Positions 1 to 4,707 of a stretch of DNA of 5,973 bases are shown here, one piece after another. This stretch comes from Deltaproteobacteria bacterium (GTDB lineage: Bacteria; Desulfobacterota; Desulfovibrionia; Desulfovibrionales; Desulfovibrionaceae). The notes below the pieces were generated by a model that made no database searches, was not told the DNA's origin, and saw only the letters and a list, made by a program, of their open reading frames with translations. Positions within the stretch are counted from its first letter, which is position 1. Every line of letters begins with the position of its first letter. The stretch is taken from the NCBI GenBank assembly GCA_031280335.1, contig JAITGZ010000054.1, positions 1 through 5,973 on the forward strand, given 5' to 3'. The translations under genes and the position numbers were made by a program.

Positions 1-862
1 CCGGATGATCTTGGGCCGAACCGGGTATGAAGAGCAGGGCGTTGAACTGCACCGGCGCGTCCACGGAAAGGTGGATGGTTTCCAGGGGCGGGGTTTCGTC
101 ATAGGTGAGGTATTTGTAAAAATCGGCGTACTGTTCCTGACTGACGGAAAACTTGGGCTCGCGCCATATGGCCGGGGTGGTGTTCACCTGCTCCCCTTCC
201 AGGTAAATGGGAAAGGGCAGGAAGTTGGAATGTTTGCGGATGACGGCCTGCAGGCGGTATTTTTCCAGAAATTCCGCAGCGTCCTTTTTGAGTTTGGCCT
301 TTATGATCGTGCCGCGCTTGCAGGCGGCGGCTTCGTCCTCTTCCGCCGGTCTGATGCTGAAGCCTCCTTCGCCGTCGGACTTCCAGACAAAGGGGGCTTC
401 TTCGCCCAGGGCGGATTTGGAGATGACCTCCACTGTTTCGGCTACCATGAAGACAGAATAGAAACCCACCCCGAACCGGCCGATGAGCTGCGCGGCCTTG
501 GGGTTGGAGTCCGCGTCCTGCGCTTCAGACGCGGGGTTTTCCCGGGCAAAGCGTTCTGATCCGGAGCGGGCGATGGTACCCAGGTGATCGATGAGTTCTT
601 CTTCGCTCATGCCCAGGCCGGTATCGGCAATTTGGAGAATCCCCGCGATTTTATCCACGCTCAGGCGTATTTCCAGGGGCAGGTCCGCTTCCCGGATGTT
701 TTCGCCCTTGCTGCGCAAAAAACGGAGCTTATCCAGGGCGTCGGAGGCATTGGAGAGAAGCTCGCGCAAAAAAATCTCCCGGTTGGTGTACAGGGAATGG
801 GTGAGGATGTTCAGAACCTTCTTGGTCTCCGCTTTAAATTTATGGTTTTTGAGGCTGCTCAT
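1..862 (-). CDS. htpG: Molecular chaperone HtpG (Hsp90), N-terminal part, runs off left edge
   Basis: Translating the minus strand from ATG at 862 gives 287 residues without a stop, reaching the window edge, so the C-terminal half is outside. HtpG is a cytosolic ATP-dependent dimeric chaperone. Seen: the N-terminal GHKL ATPase domain (about 1-220), with REIFLRELLSNASDALDKLR at 28-47, whose E34 and N38 match the catalytic Glu and Mg/ATP-binding Asn of the family; the ADTGLGM nucleotide loop at 79-85 (D80); GTIARSGSERF at 95-105; and the glycine-rich lid/ATP segment QLIGRFGVGFYS at 125-136. From about residue 230 the start of the middle domain is visible (REPKFS, then FNALLFIPG at 273-281). The start is fixed by an AAGGAG sequence 6-11 bases downstream of it on the plus strand and by the family-typical N-terminus. 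It is divergent from the cytochrome c3 gene. The identification is near certain; plus-strand reading frames over this stretch are shadows. Confidence 0.97.
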   Translation of the reverse strand, partial: MSSLKNHKFKAETKKVLNILTHSLYTNREIFLRELLSNASDALDKLRFLRSKGENIREADLPLEIRLSVDKIAGILQIADTGLGMSEEELIDHLGTIARSGSERFARENPASEAQDADSNPKAAQLIGRFGVGFYSVFMVAETVEVISKSALGEEAPFVWKSDGEGGFSIRPAEEDEAAACKRGTIIKAKLKKDAAEFLEKYRLQAVIRKHSNFLPFPIYLEGEQVNTTPAIWREPKFSVSQEQYADFYKYLTYDETPPLETIHLSVDAPVQFNALLFIPGSAQDHP

Positions 863-868
863 TTTCTG

Positions 869-874
869 CTCCTT
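869..874 (-). promoter_or_regulatory. Shine-Dalgarno of htpG
   Basis: On the minus strand the sequence AAGGAG lies 6 bases before the ATG at 862. It supports this start for the HtpG coding region. Confidence 0.8.
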
Positions 875-992
875 GACGTTCAGCTAAAAATATTTCAACT
901 TTGAGATTATATTTTGGAACCATCACCCCAGTCCCCATTGGGGGGATCATATGCTCTGAGAGCGCAATGCTATAAATAATCCGGCGAAAAGT

Positions 993-1020
993 ACGATAAA
1001 ACATAATTGAAGGGCGTCAA
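993..1020 (-). promoter_or_regulatory. Putative sigma-70-type promoter of htpG
   Basis: Read on the minus strand: TTGACG (1020-1015) as -35, a 16-base spacer, and TATCGT (998-993) as -10. The -35 matches the consensus at 5 of 6 positions, the -10 at 4 of 6. It would give a 5' leader of about 125 bases. The assignment is by eye; other AT-rich -10-like stretches lie nearer the gene (around 971-980), so the start site is uncertain. Confidence 0.35.
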
Positions 1021-1040
1021 GGGCGTCGCCGTGCGTCAAG
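1014..1040. repeat. Three short iterated GCGTC(AAG) repeats
   Basis: GCGTCAAG occurs at 1014-1021 and again at 1033-1040, with a degenerate copy GCGTCGCC at 1023-1030 between them, giving steps of 9 and 10 bases. The first copy overlaps the proposed htpG -35 on the opposite strand. The near-helical spacing would suit a repeated protein-binding site, but chance in GC-rich DNA is possible. Confidence 0.4.
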
Positions 1041-1059
1041 TCCGGGGATAGCCCCGGAC
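1040..1059. repeat. Perfect 8-bp GC-rich hairpin
   Basis: GTCCGGGG (1040-1047) and CCCCGGAC (1052-1059) are exact inverted repeats around an ATAG loop. No T-run follows on either strand, and the hairpin sits between two divergent genes, so a terminator role is unlikely. It abuts the first copy of the duplicated element at 1063 and may belong to the same small intergenic repeat. Confidence 0.6.
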
Positions 1060-1062
1060 CCG

Positions 1063-1085
1063 TGCCAGCGTGGAATGATTACCGG
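1063..1085. repeat. Duplicated intergenic element, copy 1
   Basis: This 23-base stretch has the core GGAATGATT (1072-1080) preceded by TGCCAGCG and followed by ACCGG. It matches the stretch at 1124-1146 at 19 of 23 positions. This copy is not itself palindromic, unlike copy 2. Confidence 0.5.
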
Positions 1086-1123
1086 ATCGTGTTCTGAAAT
1101 TTACGCTCTGACCACCTGGCCCA

Positions 1124-1146
1124 TGCCGGCGGGGAATGATTCCCCG
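1124..1146. repeat. Duplicated intergenic element, copy 2 (palindromic)
   Basis: Second copy of the element at 1063-1085, 61 bases downstream. Its right part is a near-perfect palindrome: CGGGGAA (1130-1136), TGA loop, TTCCCCG (1140-1146). It ends 31 bases before the proposed -35 of the cytochrome c3 gene, a position suitable for an upstream regulator site, although a REP-like repeat family is an equal possibility. Confidence 0.5.
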
Positions 1147-1177
1147 TACCCCTTTATCGTTGGCCGTGGATTTTTTA

Positions 1178-1205
1178 TTGTCTTTTCTTGTTGAAGTGTT
1201 ATGCT
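1178..1205 (+). promoter_or_regulatory. Putative extended -10 promoter of the cytochrome c3 gene
   Basis: TTGTCT (1178-1183) as -35, a 16-base spacer, and TATGCT (1200-1205) as -10, preceded by an extended -10 TG at 1197-1198. Each hexamer matches the sigma-70 consensus at 4 of 6 positions; the TGn makes the -10 credible. Transcription would start near 1212 and give a leader of about 35 bases containing the strong ribosome binding site. The upstream tract 1171-1176 is all T. Confidence 0.5.
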
Positions 1206-1230
1206 GGCGGAACGAAAGGTTTTTTATTCT

Positions 1231-1238
1231 TAAGGAGG
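1231..1238 (+). promoter_or_regulatory. Strong Shine-Dalgarno of the cytochrome c3 gene
   Basis: TAAGGAGG, close to a full anti-16S match, lies 9 bases before the ATG at 1248. It decides this start over the in-frame upstream start candidate at 1188, which has no such site and would bury the signal peptide. Confidence 0.9.
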
Positions 1239-1247
1239 CTTGTCGCC

Positions 1248-1652
1248 ATGAAGAAAGTTTTTGCGTTGGGGGTGGCCCTTGTCCTGGGCGTATTCGTGCT
1301 TGCCGCTTCAGCCGCTGAAAAACCCAAGGTTCCAGCGGACGGCCTGAAGATGGACCGGGTGAAGAAAGTGGTTGTTTTCAACCACTCCACCCACGAAAAA
1401 GGCATGACCTGCGTGGATTGCCATCATCTGGTGGATGGGGTGGAGGATTACCGCTCCTGCGCCACCGCCGGCTGCCATGACAAGCTGGACCAGAAGGACA
1501 AGAGTATCAACTCTTATTATCAGGCTTTTCATAAGGCCAAAGGGGCCAAGTTTCAGACCTGCGTTTCCTGCCATACCAAGGAAGCGGGCGCGGATAAAGA
1601 GCGCAAGCGCGAACTGGCCGGATGCGCCAAATCCAAGTGCCACCCCGCCTAG
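1248..1652 (+). CDS. Periplasmic tetraheme cytochrome c3 (type I)
   Basis: This 134-residue precursor starts with an Sec signal peptide (KK, hydrophobic core 5-20, ASA then cleavage probably after A22), leaving a mature protein of about 112 residues, the usual size for Desulfovibrio cytochrome c3. Seen: four c-type heme sites in the family order, CVDCH (55-59), CATAGCH (71-77), CVSCH (105-109) and CAKSKCH (126-132). The second axial ligands also look present: H46 and H49 in FNHSTH, H60 next to heme site 1, and H95. There are exactly eight histidines, all accounted for by bis-His ligation of four hemes. The conserved ADGLKM near the mature N-terminus fits. In this family the protein carries electrons from periplasmic hydrogenases and formate dehydrogenases to transmembrane complexes serving sulfate reduction. 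It appears monocistronic. Often named cycA; I leave the symbol open because naming varies. Confidence 0.97.
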   Translation: MKKVFALGVALVLGVFVLAASAAEKPKVPADGLKMDRVKKVVVFNHSTHEKGMTCVDCHHLVDGVEDYRSCATAGCHDKLDQKDKSINSYYQAFHKAKGAKFQTCVSCHTKEAGADKERKRELAGCAKSKCHPA

Positions 1653-1688
1653 AGCATATTAACACGGTGGGGGATTTTCAAGCTTGAG

Positions 1689-1749
1689 CCGGGCCGGGGG
1701 CTGCCCCGGCCCGGAAAACGCGCCTTTGAGCGCTCCGTTTGTTTTTTTG
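1689..1749 (+). terminator. Putative terminator after the cytochrome c3 gene
   Basis: CCGGGCCGGGG (1689-1699) and CCCCGGCCCGG (1704-1714) form a perfect 11-bp stem with a GCTG loop, 37 bases after the stop codon. The bases right after the stem are AAAA, not T. A T-rich tract (TTTGTTTTTTTG) follows only at about 1738-1749, after a second small GCGC hairpin/GAGCGCTC palindrome. The stem is very strong but the U-tract is displaced, so termination is likely but not canonical. Confidence 0.5.
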
Positions 1750-1752
1750 TCG

Positions 1753-1768
1753 CAGAACGCAGGTTCTG
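1753..1768. repeat. Small inverted repeat upstream of the Ala/Pro-rich gene
   Basis: CAGAAC (1753-1758) and GTTCTG (1763-1768) are exact inverted repeats around GCAG. It lies 47 bases before the start at 1816 and could be an operator or part of the preceding termination region. Nothing decides between these. Confidence 0.35.
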
Positions 1769-1781
1769 TTGGGTTAAACGT

Positions 1782-1795
1782 TTGATCCACGTCAA
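1782..1795. promoter_or_regulatory. FNR/CRP-family-like inverted site
   Basis: TTGAT-CCAC-GTCAA matches the FNR-type consensus TTGATnnnnATCAA at 9 of the 10 fixed positions. It is centred about 27 bases upstream of the ATG at 1816. CRP/FNR-family regulators are common in sulfate reducers. A single such match can arise by chance, no clear promoter hexamers accompany it, and its closeness to the start would suit repression rather than activation. Confidence 0.3.
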
Positions 1796-1815
1796 GCACA
1801 TGGCCGGATGACAAG

Positions 1816-3414
1816 ATGGCTGATGAAGAAATTATTGAATTAACCGATATTGTAAAGCCCGGACAGGCAGCGGGGGCGCGGCCGGGGGCCGGGCCGGGTG
1901 ACGCTGCGCCGGAACGGGCTGTTGCTGGCGGCTCGCCCCAGGAAGAGGGGCCCAAAGAGGAAGTGAAGGCGGAAAAAAACGAATTCGGCGCGGATTTTGA
2001 CGCCCTGATGCAGTTTGACGCCTTGCTGCGCAAAGAGGTTACCGGCGGAAAGGAAGAAGAACAACCTAAAGACCCCCTCAAGGTCTCGGCCGCGCCTGTG
2101 ACGGACCCCACGCCGGCGGGCCATGTGGTCGATCCCAATGAAGAGTTGAGCCTGCCGCCCCTCTCCGACCTGGATTCCATCCTGAAAGAGCTGGGGGTCA
2201 GCGATACGCCGGGTAAAGACAGACCCACGCCCCCCACCCCGCCCCAGGCCGTTTCAACGCCGCCGGCACCGCCTCCCGTTGCCCCGGCTGCCCCTCCGGC
2301 AGCCCCGTCAGCTCCGGCCCCCGCCGTTACGGCACCCGTTTCTTCTCCCGTTGCCCCGTCCGCTCCGGTGGTGTCCGCTGCTCCGCCGCAAGTCGCCGCG
2401 CCTCCGCCTCCCGTTGCCACGGCTGCTGTTACGGTGGCCCCTCCGGCCCCGCCGGCGGCGGCCCAGACCCAGATGGAGCAGTTGGATTTGGCCGCTCTGG
2501 CCGCCGGTGTGGCCGCAGCCCAGGCCGCGCCTGCGCAGTCCGTTCCGGCCGCGCCGCTGGCGGCCCCTGCTGCGGCTGCGAGCGACGACGTTGACATGGC
2601 CGGCCTGGATACGCTTTTGGATACAGTATTGGCCGCCGCCCCCAGAAGCGCCGCCCCCAGGCAGGCCCCGGCGGTACCGGTGCCCGTGCCTCCTTCCGCC
2701 GCGCCGGCGGCCCCCGCCCCTGTTCTTTCTCCTGTGGCTCCCGCCGCGCCGGCGGCGGTTTCCACTCCGGTTGTTTCTCCGGCGGCCCCCGCCGCCGCGC
2801 CGCAAGCGGAGAGAAAACCGGCCAAAGAGGCGCTTCCGCCGGAGGCGGTTAAGGGTGTACTGGATAACTTTGCCGGGGCGTTAAGCCAGCCGTCCGCCGC
2901 AAGCGCGCCTGCTCCCGCCGCCGCGCCGGCGGCGGTGTCCACTCCGGTTGTTTCTCCGGCGCCCTCCGCTCCCGCGCCGCAGACGAATAGAAAACCGGCC
3001 AAAGAGGAGCTTCCGCCGGGAGAGGTTAAGGTAGTACTGGATAATTTTGCCGGGGCTTTGAGCCGGCCGTCCGCCGCAAGCGCGCACCCGGCCGTTCACG
3101 CCGCAGATCAGGCGGAACACGCCCATAAACAGCACCATATCGTCAGTACAGCCGCCCCCGCAGCCGCCACCGCCAGGCCGATCAAAACCGTGTCCCTGGG
3201 GCAGACGTCCGTGGTTAAAGCGGCGGACAAGACACCTGAAACGGACGCGGCCCTGGTTTCTTTGCGCGCCGAAGCGGAAAACCTGCGCAAAGAACTTAGC
3301 TCGGTCAAGGCGGAGCTTGACGACCTGCGCCTGAATATGACCAAACATGCCGCCGCCGCCGCCGCCAAGGTCATTCGGGAAGAAATCGTCGCCTTGCGTA
3401 AAGAAATGCGCTGA
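1816..3414 (+). CDS. Ala/Pro-rich modular protein of unknown function with C-terminal coiled coil
   Basis: I do not recognise this 532-residue protein. It has no signal peptide or membrane segment, so is probably cytoplasmic. Seen in order: an N-terminal motif EEIIELTDIV (4-13); an acidic segment; a predicted amphipathic stretch DFDALMQFDALLRKE (60-74); another, LSDLDSILKELGV (116-128); a long Pro/Ala/Val linker (about 131-218); helical LDLAALAAGVAAAQA (223-237); DVDMAGLDTLLDTVLAAA (258-275); more linker; two copies of a 54-residue unit (311-364, 370-423), each with RKPAKE and VLDNFAGALS; a His cluster (H424, H428, H435, H437, H440, H441); and a charged heptad-like coiled coil (about 475-510) ending in AAAKVIREEIVALRKEMR. 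ELTDIV-like N-termini and IREEI-like C-termini occur, as I recall, in other deltaproteobacterial proteins; that is memory, not a search. The start at 1816 has only a weak GGATGA before it. Biased composition produces long antisense open frames, which I treat as shadows. The architecture suggests a flexible scaffold or polar-organising protein, which is inference only. Confidence 0.8.
   Translation: MADEEIIELTDIVKPGQAAGARPGAGPGDAAPERAVAGGSPQEEGPKEEVKAEKNEFGADFDALMQFDALLRKEVTGGKEEEQPKDPLKVSAAPVTDPTPAGHVVDPNEELSLPPLSDLDSILKELGVSDTPGKDRPTPPTPPQAVSTPPAPPPVAPAAPPAAPSAPAPAVTAPVSSPVAPSAPVVSAAPPQVAAPPPPVATAAVTVAPPAPPAAAQTQMEQLDLAALAAGVAAAQAAPAQSVPAAPLAAPAAAASDDVDMAGLDTLLDTVLAAAPRSAAPRQAPAVPVPVPPSAAPAAPAPVLSPVAPAAPAAVSTPVVSPAAPAAAPQAERKPAKEALPPEAVKGVLDNFAGALSQPSAASAPAPAAAPAAVSTPVVSPAPSAPAPQTNRKPAKEELPPGEVKVVLDNFAGALSRPSAASAHPAVHAADQAEHAHKQHHIVSTAAPAAATARPIKTVSLGQTSVVKAADKTPETDAALVSLRAEAENLRKELSSVKAELDDLRLNMTKHAAAAAAKVIREEIVALRKEMR
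2746..3084 (+). repeat. In-frame tandem duplication, 177-base period
   Basis: Unit 1 is 2746-2907 and unit 2 is 2923-3084; each is 162 bases, offset 177 bases (59 codons). Long stretches match exactly at DNA level, for example TCCACTCCGGTTGTTTCTCC in both and AGAAAACCGGCCAAAGAGG in both. Synonymous and conservative differences (such as KEAL/KEEL, SQPS/SRPS) show some divergence since duplication, and the module VLDNFAGALS is unchanged. Confidence 0.9.
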
Positions 3415-3469
3415 AGCGCCGCGCGGGCCGATGCGTAAAATCATCCCCCGCGATTTTGCCTTGTAAATA

Positions 3470-3478
3470 TGAGATAAT
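3470..3478 (+). promoter_or_regulatory. Possible extended -10 promoter element
   Basis: TG (3470-3471) plus one base then GATAAT (3473-3478), 5 of 6 to the -10 consensus. No good -35 lies 16-18 bases upstream. If used, the transcript would start near 3485 and run through the hairpin at 3517-3571, making that hairpin part of a leader. Confidence 0.3.
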
Positions 3479-3516
3479 AAAAGAGCAGGGGTCTTATAGG
3501 GTTTCTCTCTTTTTTT

Positions 3517-3571
3517 ACCCGTCCGGTGTCCGCCGCTGTGGCCGGAGACCATTCCCCAGGACGGGTTTTTT
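3517..3571 (+). terminator. Rho-independent-type terminator or attenuator hairpin
   Basis: ACCCGTCC (3517-3524) pairs exactly with GGACGGGT (3559-3566), and six T follow (3566-3571). Inside, GGTGTCCG (3525-3532) pairs with CGGAGACC (3543-3550) with one mismatch, giving a long two-tier stem. On the plus strand this is the right polarity to end transcription of the Ala/Pro-rich gene, 103 bases after its stop. Because a possible promoter lies just upstream, attenuation of the downstream genes is an alternative. Confidence 0.6.
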
Positions 3572-3624
3572 AGCACACAGCAGCTTGGGCATTGCGCATA
3601 TTGCCGGGCCGCCGCCCCAAACCC

Positions 3625-3688
3625 CCTCGCGGTTTTCAGCCGCATGGCGGCGAAACCCGCGAGGCACCGCCGTGATGCTCAAAACCGC
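3625..3688 (+). other. Leader segment with two mutually exclusive helices
   Basis: Helix A: CCTCGCGG (3625-3632) with CCGCGAGG (3657-3664), capped by an inner GCCGC/GCGGC stem (3639-3643/3647-3651) with an ATG loop. Helix B: GCGGTTTT (3629-3636) with AAAACCGC (3681-3688), extendable by AGC/GCT (3638-3640/3677-3679) after one mismatch. The two share bases 3629-3632 and cannot coexist. It ends 38 bases before the next start codon. It could be a cis-regulatory RNA; no known riboswitch class is recognised. Confidence 0.4.
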
Positions 3689-3726
3689 TGTTGGAAGCAA
3701 GATACCCTGGCCTATCGGTATTGGTG

Positions 3727-3960
3727 ATGAAAAAGACAGATGAAGACATGTGGGATCGCCGCTCTTTAGAAGCCTTTAAGGCCGCCAAGGAGATAGCGAT
3801 CAAATTTATTGAAACCGGGCGCGTTTCTCCGGCTAATTTCGTGGAAGTATTCCCCGAAATATACAGGGTATTATGCAGCTCCACGCTGGAAAAGCATCCG
3901 GAACAAAGCCCTGCGGCCCCGGACGCGGCAGTTGCAGAGACCGGGCGCACGCATGGCTGA
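3727..3960 (+). CDS. Small protein of unknown function, overlaps the methyltransferase gene
   Basis: A 77-residue protein if started at ATG 3727; TTG 3691 and ATG 3748 are in-frame alternatives and none has a strong Shine-Dalgarno. Charged N-terminus (MKKTDED), then one probable helical domain (about 14-53) containing AAKEIAIKFIETGRVSPANF (19-38) and EIYRVL (44-49), then a Pro/Ala-rich tail. No signal peptide, membrane segment or cysteine pair. The helical core resembles, by spacing of hydrophobic residues and the turn before a second helix, the N-terminal part of MucR/Ros regulators (A-x-IV-x-AYV-x-x-N-x-V...L-x-x-L-I-x-x-V-H-x-AL), but the zinc finger is absent; this is a weak by-eye resemblance. 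Its last 8 bases overlap the menG start, implying co-translation. Codon use and the regular hydrophobic pattern argue for a real gene. Confidence 0.7.
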   Translation: MKKTDEDMWDRRSLEAFKAAKEIAIKFIETGRVSPANFVEVFPEIYRVLCSSTLEKHPEQSPAAPDAAVAETGRTHG

Positions 3961-4690
3961 ACCCTCCAGCCTGTGCGCGGGCTCCAGCCGCAGCGCCATG
4001 CGCGGGCTTTTTGCCGCCATTGCCCCGGCCTATGATTTGCTCAACCATACCTTAAGCCTGGGCCTGGATATCTATTGGCGCGGAACGGCAATACGCCGCC
4101 TTGCCAATGCCCCGCCCGGCCCCTTTTTGGATTTGGCCGCCGGCACTTTCGATCTTTCCATATCCATAGCCTCGGCCTACCCAGGCAGACTCATCCTGGC
4201 CGGAGATATATGCCTGCCCATGCTGCAACGCGGCCTGAACAAAATATCCAGGGCGGCCTCAAAAAAACAACCCTTCGGAAGGATCAGGCCGCTAAACGCC
4301 GATGCCTACAACCTGCCCCTGCCCGATAACTCCCTGGCCGCCATAACCGTGGCCTTCGGACTGCGCAACATGCTGCCCCGCCGCCCGGCCTTGAGCGAAA
4401 TGCTGCGCGTTCTCAAACCGGGCGGGCGGCTGCTGATCCTGGAACTCAGCCCGGTACAAAGAAAAATATGGGGCGGACTGTACAACCTTTACCTGGATAA
4501 ATTCCTGCCGCGCCTGGGCGGACTGCTCTCCGGTAAACCGGAAGCCTACAACTACCTGGTGCGCAGCATAAAAAACTTTCCCCCGGCCGAAAAACTGGCG
4601 GAAGAAATGCGCCAGGCCGGATTCATAGCAACGGATTACCAACCCCTGAGCGGCGGCATTGTTTACGCGCATAACGCGCTTAAACCCTGA
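3953..4690 (+). CDS. ubiE: UbiE/MenG-family demethylmenaquinone C-methyltransferase
   Basis: This 245-residue SAM-dependent methyltransferase would methylate demethylmenaquinone to menaquinone, the last step of the quinone pathway (ubiquinone is not expected in this anaerobe, so menG is an equally good name). Seen: the family N-terminus GLFAAIAPAYDLLNHTLSLG (18-37) followed by YWR; motif I as FLDLAAGTFD (58-67); GDI (84-86); NADAYNLPLPDNSLAAITVA (115-134) followed by FGLRN; RVLKPGGRLLILELS (152-166); LPRLGGLLSG (185-194); EAYNYLVRSI (197-206); and the C-terminal LSGGIVYAHNA (232-242). Length is normal for the family. ATG 3953 is chosen because upstream in-frame residues do not look like UbiE and the start overlaps the preceding stop (ATGGCTGA), a coupling arrangement; no strong Shine-Dalgarno is present. 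Odd: motif I normally reads GTGD, here GTFD. The end is followed by a hairpin-rich spacer. Confidence 0.95.
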   Translation: MAEPSSLCAGSSRSAMRGLFAAIAPAYDLLNHTLSLGLDIYWRGTAIRRLANAPPGPFLDLAAGTFDLSISIASAYPGRLILAGDICLPMLQRGLNKISRAASKKQPFGRIRPLNADAYNLPLPDNSLAAITVAFGLRNMLPRRPALSEMLRVLKPGGRLLILELSPVQRKIWGGLYNLYLDKFLPRLGGLLSGKPEAYNYLVRSIKNFPPAEKLAEEMRQAGFIATDYQPLSGGIVYAHNALKP

Positions 4691-4696
4691 GAGGTA

Positions 4697-4702
4697 TATA
4701 AT
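4697..4702 (+). promoter_or_regulatory. Consensus -10 hexamer without clear -35
   Basis: TATAAT sits 7 bases after the methyltransferase stop codon. No -35-like hexamer lies 15-19 bases upstream and there is no TGn extension. If active it would give the prenyl synthase a leader of about 210 bases containing the hairpins described below. Confidence 0.25.
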
Positions 4703-4707
4703 CCTGG

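Larger units (their letters stand above)
863..1247. other. Divergent intergenic region between htpG and cytochrome c3 gene
   Basis: These 385 bases hold no convincing coding sequence on either strand. What they hold: a small palindrome CCCCATTGGGG at 933-943, a putative htpG promoter (993-1020, minus), three GCGTC-type short repeats (1014-1040), a perfect GC-rich hairpin (1040-1059), two copies of a 23-base element (1063-1085 and 1124-1146), a putative cytochrome c3 promoter (1178-1205, plus) and its Shine-Dalgarno (1231-1238). I saw no CIRCE element (TTAGCACTC/GAGTGCTAA) and no clear sigma-32 promoter in front of htpG. Confidence 0.7.
3415..3726. other. Structured 312-base region before the small protein/menG pair
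   Basis: I find no convincing gene here; open frames on both strands lack ribosome sites and family resemblance. It holds a weak inverted repeat AAAATC/GATTTT (3437-3442/3452-3457), a possible extended -10 promoter (3470-3478), a terminator-like hairpin (3517-3571), a TTGGGC/GCCCCAA-bounded stem region (about 3583-3620) and competing helices at 3625-3688. It may be the 3' region of the preceding gene plus the leader of the following operon. A non-coding RNA is also possible; it does not resemble 6S, SRP, tmRNA or RNase P RNA to my eye. Confidence 0.5.

Noticed and set aside
5..904. Plus-strand open frames of 184 and 106 residues and smaller ones
   Set aside because: They are shadows of htpG, which is unmistakable on the minus strand across this stretch.
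933..943. Palindrome CCCCATTGGGG as a sigma-32 -10 or operator for htpG
   Set aside because: The minus-strand CCCCAAT is near the sigma-32 -10 pattern, but no CTTGAA-type -35 lies at the right distance, and the palindrome is too short to call an operator.
1659..3002. Long 447-residue Ala/Gly-rich open frame on the minus strand
   Set aside because: It is antisense to the Ala/Pro-rich gene and arises from its GCC/CCG codon bias; it runs across the cytochrome c3 terminator region, has no recognisable motif and no supporting ribosome site. The plus-strand frame has a coiled coil, modular motifs and a protein-level repeat.
1816..3414. TonB- or FimV-type protein
   Set aside because: Pro/Ala linkers suggest it, but there is no N-terminal membrane anchor, no TonB C-terminal domain and no LysM or peptidoglycan-binding motif.
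3625..3664. Terminator call for the CCTCGCGG hairpin
   Set aside because: The stem is strong but no T-run follows on either strand.
3415..3726. Known structured RNA (SRP, 6S, tmRNA, RNase P or a common riboswitch)
   Set aside because: I looked for their conserved cores, such as the SRP GGAAGC context, and found only isolated chance matches.
3456..3743. 95-residue plus-strand open frame in the structured spacer
   Set aside because: It runs through a terminator-like hairpin, has irregular composition and no ribosome site, and resembles nothing known.
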